The notes below the pieces were generated by a model. That model did not search any database. It was not told the DNA's origin and was given only the letters and a program-made list of their open reading frames with translations. From contig NC_049992.1 of NCBI RefSeq assembly GCF_000003815.2, forward strand, positions 14,237,847 through 14,301,846: a DNA stretch of 64,000 nucleotides, given 5' to 3'. Within the stretch, counting starts at the first letter, position 1. Each line of letters opens with the position of its first letter. The position numbers and the translations under genes are program-made. Shown here piece after piece: positions 35,330 through 47,300 of this stretch. This DNA is from Branchiostoma floridae (lineage: Eukaryota > Chordata > Leptocardii > Amphioxiformes > Branchiostomatidae).

Positions 35330-38300
35330 CTGTGGAAAGTGAAAAATTGTTAGTTATGATGTGTTTTACTTTGACCTCTCTAGTTGAAGCAGCAGCTTGA
35401 AAGTCCTAGCTGTGTGCATAGTCGATTGGAATGAATGGTTCACCCATTATATGTATTTAAGTTTCATCCACTCCAGCGAGCTGTGGAGAATATGTGCCAT
35501 CTATACTTGTTGAGTTTCCATTGAAAGGTGATATAGCTCGCAGGTACATATACCATGACCATCTCAGGGTTAATTAAAGGTCGATGTACGAGATGTACTG
35601 TGACGGGAGGTATCAATAGTAACTGCACAAAGTCAATATTTACGACCCCCAAAATCGATATATGATAAAAGATGTCACGCAGTGATTACTTTCAATGTGA
35701 AGTTATAGTCAAAGGAATAAACTAAAACTTTGTCAATTTTTTTTCAGTGAAAGAGTTCATTGTGATATGATCATGATCCTGTAATTGCCTTTCAAACTTT
35801 CTATTACATATCCTTTGTCATGTTCACCACACCGTGCTCGTGCCCTTGGGGCTTAATCATAGGCAGACAAACAAGAAATAAGGCCCGCAGTAGCTGTACT
35901 ATGTCTTGGGCGCAGGTGGCTGAGACTATGTAATTAAGATTTTGTCTAGTTTTGAAAATACCATACGACACGTTAGAATACTTGAGTTGACGTACCATCC
36001 TTGGAGCTCTTATATAGCCGAATGCTTAGGCACATCATGTTTTGTCTAAAGTTTAATCGACGTGTTGCTTACTTTTATCAAGGAAGTTTTAAACCTTGGT
36101 ATGGTATGGTATGGTTTACTGATTGCTAGTAACTCTTTCACTAAAATGTTTCAGTTTATTCTTTTGGCAGTAACTTTACATTGAAAGTACGCGTTTTTTA
36201 ATATCTTGATTCTTTCATATTTTAGGAATCTTGGCTCCTTTGACTATACCGTCTTTTGTGCAGTATGTTTGTGAGAATAATAGTTCCACATCACACATCA
36301 TATGTTAGATGGCAGAAATGAGATCCTTATTACCTTTTCCTTTTCTTCCTGTTTTTGCTTCATCTTCTGTCTCCTTCTGGCCACCTCCTTGTCTTGCCTG
36401 GAGGCGAAGTTGACAGCGGCGAACTCTATCAACGCCGCGAAGACGAACATAAGACACACAGCCATCCAGATGTCTATGGCCTTGACGTAGGATACTTTAG
36501 GCTTGGCACCGCTGGACCCTGAACTCTGCGTTGTCATGGTGAGCACGGTGGTTATTCCAAGCGCGACTCGCGCAGGCGCAGCCTCGATGTTGATCCAGAA
36601 CGAGACCCAGGACAGGATGACGATAAGGATTGTGGGTACGTAGGTCTGGATCATGTAGTACCCCATCTGACGTTCCAGTGTGAACTCTGCCCTCATCCTG
36701 GAGTACGAGCCTAGCGATTGGATAAGGATCAACATGATTAAACAATTCGATCAAACGATTATGATTCGTGCGAAACTGACTCAAAGTTAAGTTTTACTTT
36801 ACTTACTTTGGCAGAACACTCCCTCGATCCAAACTTGAAAGTATATTCCATTGCACGCCGTCCTTTTGCTTTTAAATTAATGCATATGTGTGTCTATCCA
36901 TGACGTTTTTTTTAAAATGAATCTACCGATGGAATACTTGATACGGATTTACTCTTAGGGATTTTACTGTTTTAGTTTACAATTTCAGGGTAAAGCTATT
37001 AACCAAAACGTAATGTGAAGGATTATTTCTTGACATCTCTCCGTAGTAACAGATGTGCTACTCACACTGCCATGTAGCCAGGACAGCCCCCACAACGATT
37101 TTTACCAAAAGGAAGGTTGTTTTGATCACAGTTAGAGTTAATGAAGTAAGTGTATTATCGTCTGAAGTAGAGTCCTCCCATCACAAGGACTTAGGCAGTG
37201 CAGACGCCCCGCATTTATCGCATGCAACAAGTGTGGTAAAACAGCAGAGTTCGGTCCTAATGCTGCCCCTGCCCGCGTTAGTTCCGCCCACTAAGCTATT
37301 ACTTGACATTAGATAAAGCGGAGAAGATCCTCTTGGCTGTTATCTCAAATCCAACCCGTACGTCATCCATGAGAGCCCGTGACTGGACTAAGAAAGTCTG
37401 CACGGTAGCGTACTGATCTTGTGGCCAAGTTCAAAGGTAGATCAATATACATATACATGTTTTTTTCCTGCAACATTGATCAAGAAGGAAGTTATAGATC
37501 GTGAATATAACCTTATCGCTTTCTAAATCAGTTATTTCTCCAAGTTGTCAAGATATTCGTGGTCCCAAGTTGTCAAGATATTCGTGACCACGGCTCTACA
37601 TGTCATGTATATTGTCGTGACCAGTCCCTCGTACTGTCACTAGATTTGTATGTATGTGCTCATGTTTGATAGAGAGGTACATGTAATTGTCAAGTTTAGA
37701 AAGATAGTAGACATTACCGGTCAAGCGACTGCACGTCTCTCTGTCACACACACGTCACACACACGCAAAACAAAGGCACACAACAGTATGAAGATGTCAA
37801 AACAATATGTACATTTATGCTTTTTTTCCCATTGTTTCTTGTTCGCTTTGTGGTACATATGAATATCAAGGAAAAGTAAACAACATGTCTTTTTTACTAG
37901 GGATATAATTATAACTGATATAAGGGCAATACAATCGTTATAACTTGAGCTTTAATGTAGAAGAAGGGCATGGAAATTATTAAGAAAAACAAAAGTATTT
38001 TCTCGGCCAAATCTGACACAAATAACCGACATTAGAAGTCAGGAGAAACTTACAGAATAGTTCTGATAACAGTTTGAACGTCATATGATGGATTTAATTG
38101 AAAATGATAGAGTTTATGTCTTTGCCAAAACGTATTGAGGTGGCGTGAAATGTCAGTATATATTGTAATGAATGTGATGACAATGACTTTGACGTGTACT
38201 CTCTCTACCACCTCATAAGTAACGTGAAAGACAATCGTCAGGGGATCGTCAGTACCTGTACTGTATTCCATTATCATTTGGGTCGTTACTATGCTGGTGA

Positions 38301-41300
38301 TTGCGAACTGGGGCAATACCAGGTCGTCCGCAATAGCCACAGGCGTGTCTGTCTCTTTCCATACAAGTCGAACGTCGTCGGTCGTCATGCCGTCTGCAAC
38401 ACAAAGGCACCAGGCGTAAAGCAAGGGAACTGCAGCATTTCTACATACCAGTGCTGTAATCCATAGTATACTGCGTGTAACGTATCGAGACGATTCTGAA
38501 CTGTGGGAGCTCCAAGTCGTCCGCTATTTGGACAGGGTTCTGTTCCTCTCCATTCTTCTTTAAATAGTTCCACTGTAGCCTCATATCGTCCGTTGTCATC
38601 CCATCTGGAAGTAAAAATTCAGGTGAGCATCCATTAAGCAAACTCCACCCGATGAATATGGTACCTCACCTTGTCTGTGTTTAAGATGATGCTGATATTT
38701 CATAATCTTTAACCCTTGCCTTTGAATGCGCAACTTCTACAGATAGGTGGAGATTCACATAAAGGTTCTTTTGTGTTGGGGAATACATAAAGGTGAGATA
38801 AAATATATATAACTGCAGTCCTGAAGAGAAGATGATGGTGGTCTGCAAACGATACCCAGTAATCTGCAAGGGAGAAGATGTAGATGAATCAAGCTTTGCG
38901 ATAATATGCAATGTTGGCTCCTCTTCTAAACGTAGCCTAGTAAAATTGGTTTCTATCATTTGTTGCTACAACTTTGAGATTAGCTTACGTGTCCAGGGGG
39001 AGTAAGTATGCACACATTCCCTGTGCATGACGTCAGCTATTGTGTAGTACAGAGTTAAAATATACCAACGGAAATCATGCTCATCAACAAAATCTGTGAT
39101 TGTCATGAGACGTTGACTCCTCTTCTAGAACGGCTTTAAAATGGGACAAAGAGGAGCACATGTCGGCAAACTACAAATACGCCAGAGTCTCACGTAGTTT
39201 TAGGAGTGAAGGCAAGGCTATGACAAATCCGACTGTTGACAACGATCTACCACAGCCTTTGCCGACATAAGGCACTGGATTATGTAGACGACATTCCACA
39301 ACTGTCCTAATATGCTATGTAATCCTGTCGTATATGACTTATGTTACAAAATACTGGAACATTGCAACTCTAAACGTATATACATCCATGACAAAAGCTT
39401 GCAGCGACATTTCACTGTACTACTTACAACTTTCCAGCTTCATCGGGCAGACCTGCTGGTCCATAGGGAACCGCTGTAGCTTCATGGGACAGGCTAGTGT
39501 TAGTGTTAACCTGGAGGGACAGAGGGAAATGGGAATGTAGTGTCAGGTACTTTCATACAACAAAACATATGATATTAGCCTCTATCGCAGTCTTCGAGCG
39601 GGGTTGGTTTTTATTTTATGGGAGAGGTGGGCCGGCACTGGTTGGCGATTTTCAACATTGACTAGTCGTTTGCCATGGAGGGAAGATTGCCGTGGATGGG
39701 AGTTTCGCCCCGCCTCCCTTAGAAAATCTTAGTTAACGTTGAAAATCGCGAACCAGCACACACCCTCTTCCATCAAATGAAAGACGTCTGCGAAGGAGGC
39801 TACAAACACATAACGTCATAGCTACAGTTCTGTACTTCTATGACTATGGGGTAGTTACATACAAGATGAGAAGCAAAGAAATCCAACTTTTTCAGACTGC
39901 CTGATGTCAGTTGCTCTGGGCTCGTGGCAATTCGGACAGAAATGGTAATTAATGATGCACACGTGTTGACTAAAATTGAGCAGTGTTTGTACCTGATACT
40001 GTATAATATTTCTCCTTTAGAGTTAACCCTCAATAGTTTGTTCTCTGTCGTCACGTAATGGAAGTTGGCGCCCTTTTCGTTGGTGAAGAAAGTGTCTGGG
40101 ACCCATATCTTCTTCAGGAGGCTGGGATCCAGGCTGAGGCTGTCGCTATATCCCATTTCCTCGTTCTCTTCAAACGCAAGTCTGCGGTCGGTCCATGTCT
40201 GACGCAGGAAGATGTTCAACCGGTAGTCCTACAAAAGGGATATTATATTACAAAGCTCGATTTAACATACGAAAATAGCCATTATTCTACTGACATGTTC
40301 ATATTTCAGTACTAGTTGTTAAAACTGATTTTGATTGATCGTTACATAGAATGACTGGAGAAAACTTGCTAAATGACATAATCTGTGTGATGCCAATTTA
40401 TAGGACAGTAACTGCCCGTAGGGAGTAGCTCATACGTTACTTTAATCGTCTAACGGATTATGACGGCCATATAATGCACAGGCCAAGTCATAACCAGTGA
40501 CATTAAACCCAGCCTGCTTTACTCGCCAATAGAAGTCTCACCGGCTGTTAGTTGGAGCTTGTTTTGAAAGGGCGCTTAGATCAAGATAGAAGTATAGAGT
40601 ATCTCACTCGAGACCATTCTGAAGTAGAAATTGTAGAACCCAATTGTGACCATGTAGGATTACACCTGACCTTTCCACTTTTCATGTGACCACTTTTCAT
40701 GTGAAGTGGTGGATAGGAATGACGGGCACCAAGTGCTACTGTGAGTTGGTAGGGCTATATACAGACGATACATTTGAGTTCAGTCCCGCCCAAACCGATA
40801 AGGATCAAGGTCCACCCGTCGTCTCCATGGAGATTTTCTGACGAAGATGTCAGATATCCTCAAGCTGTTCACACATACAGACATCAGCACACTTGCATAT
40901 GGCCAACCTCTTACATGTAGCTGTCGCTGAGCATTACGTGTAGTAGTATTGATGTACATGGGGGAGGAGGGGGGGGGGGGCTGCCTGTTCCACCATCTAT
41001 TGCCGTCCCTGGTTTCTTTTGCGTAGAGTGTCTTCATATGAACATTTCTTTCGAGATCAGTATCAGAATTAGTTGCGAAGCAGGAGAATAGCGGTTGCTC
41101 TAATTCATCTGCTGTCCCAAGATCTTAACTTCTTTCCCACTTCTATGTCCTCCGCGGTATCAAGCATGCCATCGGCACCTGCGAGAAATATTTACGAGCA
41201 CAGCATCCCAGATGTGAGCAAATGTTTCATCAATTAGGTCAAAGGTCGCCCACCGGTGAACCCACCGTAAGTGCTTGCTGTCATTCAGTGTTATATTGGA

Positions 41301-44300
41301 ATTGCATGAAAGGAAATATCGATTCCATCACGAAACATATTACTGGAGTTTGGAAAAATTCATTCCATGAAATTTCTTCATCAATAACTTTTCATTTATT
41401 TTGGCCCGGGGGCGCAATATCTGCTAGATATAAAGATTATGAATGGCATCGTTGTGAAGATCACAAGCCACAGTGATACGGCAGGCTATTCTACCCGAGA
41501 TGGCTAACATTAAATCGGCCATCAGTAATAAATTGGACCGCTGTGTCAAACAATAGTAAGTATAAAAGTCTCAACGATCAATAAAAGTTTCTAAGGATTC
41601 TTTCAATAGCAACTTGTGGATTAATTAATATTGAGTAGTGTAGAGATTCCAGAAACAAGAATGTGGCGATACTATTCTCAAATGATTTTAGTATTACCAT
41701 TAATTTGACTGCCATTTGTCAACAATTCAATACAAAAATCTATACTTCTTTCTGCTTTAGCTGTCTTAAATCTTTACATATTGTCTGTCTCAAATATCGA
41801 GTAGATTTTTCGGTCAATCAGGCCCCCTTTCCACTAGACGGCGAACGCGATGCGCTCTCACTGCGACCTAAACGGATGTGTGTAACGTACGATTTCATAC
41901 TGGGCATATCATAAAAAATATTGAAGTGTGACTGAAGGGACGACAAAACACACAAATCCTAAAACAATTCGTTTTTTTAAATACAACTCGTTGAGCAATC
42001 TGTCAATTTTTTTAGGTCGCAGAGAGCGCGCAGCGAGGGCGTCGTCCTAGTGGAAAGGGGTATTATGGCAGGAGCGAAACTCGAAACCGGTGGACGGTTA
42101 AGTAGGCATCGGCAGATATATACCCATACTATATTATACTATATATATATCGGTAAACATGGCTGACACAAAGTTCTGCCGTTGTCACCTGGCAAACCAT
42201 CAGACCAGAAGTTGGCTCCATGTGACGAATATCAATGGCAAACTTGGTGTAAACTTGGCACTGGGCTGAGTCTATTAGACCATGGACGACCTAGAGGACT
42301 AATCGGTAACTCCACAATCTATTGTGCTCTTTGATAGCCTGACCTTCTATAATCAAGGCATAAATCGATGCATCATAACTTGTAGACTCCTCCCCGCGGC
42401 AATGATGGGCGAGGCAATGTATACGTAGGGCGGGCTTAAGAAGCGCGATTAAATCAGGCTAGGTCACAATATGTTTTTGTGGTTATTAATGGCTATTCAC
42501 CAGTAGAGTATTTACCATAATTAAGTCCATCTGTTTTTGATTTTATCTTGCTCCTACCTGTAATTCATGCAGACATCTGTCCAAAGATTCAATGCTGAAG
42601 TCAGCAAAACAAATTCGCCTAGTTACTAGCCAGCAAAAAGTATTTTTGTGATGCAGTGTGGGTGATGGGTAAGTTGAAATCCATCTCTATTTTCACTGTA
42701 GCCTCTTCGTATTGAAGACACTCCTTGCTTATACCTGCCATCCTAATTAGAATTCTTTCCTCGTCTGTTCAGGGTAAACTATGACACCATCCTCTCAGAA
42801 CTACGCTTTTCCTGGAAAGATCTATTAGAAAACCTTTACATTACGCGGTGGTACCTTACTGCGGAAAGGTAAAAGCCCCAGAGGCCCGGCAAGTTTGCCG
42901 TTTCATGTAGACAGTCTGGGAGAGGTGGTGGAGACTTTGTGAATGATGTTGCCGTGTAAAATGGATGATATAAAGGTGGAGGAAGGGAACGTATTTTTCG
43001 ATCACCTATACCATCATCCCATGGCCAATGTCAGGTCATACGTGTTGTCTCCCAGACCATCTCCTGAGATGTTAGATGACAGAAGTGATGCATGTGGAGA
43101 GAAAAAACCCCTAGGATCACAGGTGGCGGGAAATATCGCAAGGTCCCACCGAGAACGGGAAATGTGCCCCCGTGGAATTCATTCCACAATTTTGTGGCGA
43201 AGAAATATGACCGAGCTCACGATTGCCTTGTTATCGAAGGTGAACGATAATCAGCAGAAATATGGCGGGATTATATGTCTAACCAATGGCTTATAAGTGC
43301 TGTGTAATTGTGTGTGCTTATGATATGCTATTCGTCACTTTTGTGGGTGCAACGCAATAAAGGTTCTTTTTTGTTGCTTATTACACTATCTAAATAGAAA
43401 AAAAATTCCATCATGGTTATGGATTATCAGTTATTCCTCGTGCATTGAGTGACTATTCGAAAACGTAAGTATGAACATAACGTTATCCTTACGGATTTTA
43501 GATCTCTCCCTTCATGGTCGAATAAAAGAGATTACACTACATATAGAATTGTTAGGTGAAAATTCTTACCACAACCATGCATATGCCTTTGCATAGCGTT
43601 GTATCATTAAAGGTTTGTATACTTTTATAAATAGTTTATTTCGAATCGAGATTCCTGATCTCCAAGTCATATCTCCGTATATTGTTCACCTTAGGGTACA
43701 AGATGGATTGCGGACTTATTTCTGGAAACGCTTACACAAAGACTTCATACTCGAAACGTCAGGTTAAGAGATTCTTTTTGGAGATAACGCGAAGCGATTT
43801 TGCGAGGGTCGCGCCCGCGTTCCCCTCGCCATGACCACATCGTCCGTCTCTGCCATCTCCGCGCCATTCACCCCGAAATTACCTGTCGGCCGGGCCGTAC
43901 TTGCCGGCAGAATTATACACACGTAGCATTTTAAGGGTTCATCTGGTTGTGCGCTCGATACTCTCCGTCTGGCCTCGCTTATCGTGAGATTGCGAATCCA
44001 CGCAATGTGGAGTATTACATCAAGTATCCTCTCTACATAGATTCAAACCGTTTTTCAAGAGCAGGGACGTGATCATTTTCCAAAATCAACTCCATGTTTA
44101 ACCCCCCCAAAAAATGTAGCAAATCCCTTTTATGTAGATGATAAGGCTACTTAGTGATCTTTTGTGTAAAATACTTAATTTCTCACAAAGAAATTATATC
44201 AATAACAACTGTAACACCGTAAAAAGATGCTTTAAACAAATGCGTCGAACTCCTTTTTAAGAGGTCATTGAACGTTATTGGACTTTTAATGGTTCAATGA

Positions 44301-47300
44301 TTATAAGGTAGATTTACAATGGATACAATTACGGAAGCCTCCATGACTCCAGAACTTCGTTCCAGATTCTTAATTGTAAAAATATAATTGCTCGCTGTTG
44401 TCACAAGGAATCATTTGCGAGATCAACCTGGGCATGCAGACATTCTGATTGCCACTATGACGTCACATCCTCTCCAAATGCTCTCATAGCATTACCGTTT
44501 AACACTTTAAGTTATGCAATAGAAAAGACTGTTTAATCTTTCAATCTTTTGATGGTTTTCATCCCAAAACATGCAATTATTGGGTCAGCCTAATTGCAAT
44601 CTGTCACCGAAGGAAACTATCGACAATTTTGCGATTACCATCTATTATCAGTGATAAATGCCCGAGGTTCCACATTTAATGTCTCTGATGTAATCAAATT
44701 TTAGACTTCTATTAAGTAGAATTAATCAGGTTGGTGATAGGGGTCACGATAGGCCAAAGATCCATCGGAGCAGCAGGTGTCCGTGAATGCCTAAACATGG
44801 CGTCTACATATTTACTGATGCTTCAGTTCCGGAGTTTGTGAAGCAATCACTGGTAAGGCTTAGGTCACATTGGGATGTCGTAAGAAACGAAAAATTGAAA
44901 TGCATACCTAGAAATATACACAAACCAAGCCCATGAATTCTATTTTGACATTTTGTGTATTTTGATGTCTTTTATATCATTCTTTTCGCTCACAAAAGCT
45001 GCCCGGCCGGGCCCCGGTTTGCAAATGTGACCTAAGCCTTAGGCTTAAGTCATATTTTGCAACCGGGGCCCGGCCGGGATGTTTTAAGAAACGAAAAATT
45101 GAAATGTATACCTAGAAATATACACATCATGCCCATGAATCTTATTTTGACATATTGTGAATTTTTATGTATTTTATATAATTCTTATCGCCACCAAAAG
45201 CTGCCCGACCGGGCCCCTGTTTAGAAATGGGACCTATGCCTCAACGAGTACAGTACTATATCATGTATTTCGGCTATTCTATAGAAATGAAGTTTCTAGA
45301 CAATGTTTGAAGGTAGTCACAGATCCCATATACTTTTTGTTGGTTTTGGTTATGAATCTTTAGAACAATTACGGTCTTTCACATACTTTAAATTTCAGCA
45401 TAGTTGTTTTAGTCTTAATGTAAGTTTTCACATTTTGATTATAGCATTCAACATGGCAGCCCAAAGGCAACTAAATCTCACCATACTGTTCCCATGTACA
45501 ATTTCATCTTACGATTTAGATGAAATTTTGTTTGTGAATATGACAAGAACAAAAGCTGGAGGTCATAGGTGATACGTATTATGGCTGCCCATATTTCATT
45601 TTAATGTGAATTGGATAGCTTTTAATTAATCTGTAAAACTGACATGCGGCGTTGATGATAATGAATCTGTAAAATATGATCATACAACTTATTCATCTAT
45701 ATCTACGAGTTAATGATACTTGAGTTTGTATTGAACTCTTTGTATTGATGGATTTGTATGAACTTTTCAGACAAAAAAGTGTTTTATAGGACTTGCATGA
45801 ATAAAAGAGCAACCTACAACCTAGCTTTGGACGTGGGGAGGGTACCATTGTTTCAACCTCTGATACCTTTATATTTACGTCTGAGAAACGTATATGCTGT
45901 AGTAGATATCTCATTAGCATGGGTGTTAAATAAGTGTTAGGACAAAGTTTAAGACTATTCTAAGTGTTATTGTGAGTCGTTTCGTGAATAATTTAGAATT
46001 CAAAATTAGTCAACTCTGAACCCATACCCACGCTTGGTAACTTAATTGGGGTTAAATCCCAAAGATTAAGCAATTCTATGACTCAACCATGGCGTTTCTT
46101 GTTTGTACAGGCATCGGCGCCATTCTAAAGCCACCACGCCTGGTACTTAGAGAGTGGCTCGTTAGTCAAAGTCTTTCATTATAACTTTTGACTTTCAACT
46201 CTGTGAGGACATATCCTAAATTCACTTTTCTTTGAGTAGAGATGCTTCAAGGTTAGGGTGGCTCGTAGGATACCGAGTAAACTGCTGCAACATAGCGTTT
46301 CATATTAATATTTTTATACCATCTCTTTGTTCCGAGAATTATTTTATCAGATTGGTAGAAAATAGGATATTGGAGATTTTTTTACACAACTAGCTCGTAG
46401 TTACTTTGAGCATTCACTTTGAGAGAAGCAGAACTCCAGTTAGAAGCTCTGAGGACCGTGAGTATTAGCCGGTTGTGTTAAAGAATTCTACTATATCCAA
46501 CCATTTCATTGAATTTCCACTACTATCAGTATTGTCATCCGCATCTGCCTTCCTGTCGATATATTACACAGTATGGAAACTTGATATCTGCTGAATTACG
46601 CATATAAAGTTACTTCGAGCACAATACATGTTACATCACATGTTATTTGCTTTCCGGCCGCTATTACAAAATTATCTTAATCTAAACCCATCCCCATGCC
46701 TGGCTCCACATCTGTTGCTTCCCCTAAGGAATCCCATGTACGCTGGGATGTTCACTTAACTGATGACTAGTTTTTTTATTTGATTTGTGCCCTGACAGAT
46801 ATGTCTCCTATGTACATATATTTCCGCATACATACACAGGAGACATATCCGGGACATTCTGCAAACTTATGCCAGACATTCGGCTCTTGTACGTTATCTC
46901 TGGGGCTGCCCGGTTAGGGTCCCGCCATCTTGGCGTCATCTACTGCTTACTCTACGCGTACGATTCCTCACAAAAACGTCAGGTCCCCGTCTCTACGTTT
47001 AGCTGACGACGTGATTCAGAATAGCGCTTTGAAGCCAAGGCCAGCCGAGGGTCTGCGTCTAAGTGTAAGGTTGGGATGACAGAGATTTGTTCAGCGTCTC
47101 CACGTAAAGCCCGGCTAGATGACGCAATGCTTCACATATTCCACCCACTCTTTTTGTCTGATCTGCTCAGACTGCCTTACATAGACAAGCATATCGTGTC
47201 TGCAATTGAAAACCAGTTTAGTGCGGCTTTTCAGACTTACCATGGTTGTTTCTGAGATTGAGTCAAAACTGTTGACGTAGATATCACAGGAAACATTCAC

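Larger units (their letters stand above)
40229..47240 (-). other. Large receptor intron (about 7.0 kb)
   Basis: Phase-0 intron between SETTM and DYRLN. It holds MITEs at 41821-42062, 44856-45039 and 45041-45241, GC-rich patches at about 43790-43930 and 46850-47110, a hairpin at 46795-46848, and a chance-like 117-codon plus-strand frame at 42943-43296. No other receptor exon was recognised. Confidence 0.8.

Noticed and set aside
41100-41181. Minus-strand exon-like piece after TCTCGCAG ([14 protein letters not shown])
   Set aside because: The open frame is out of phase with the phase-0 receptor intron, and the in-phase reading hits a stop. No good donor follows.
42943-43296. 117-codon plus-strand frame in a receptor intron
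   Set aside because: No recognisable domain, no splice signals or promoter, ordinary composition after the first third; most likely chance.
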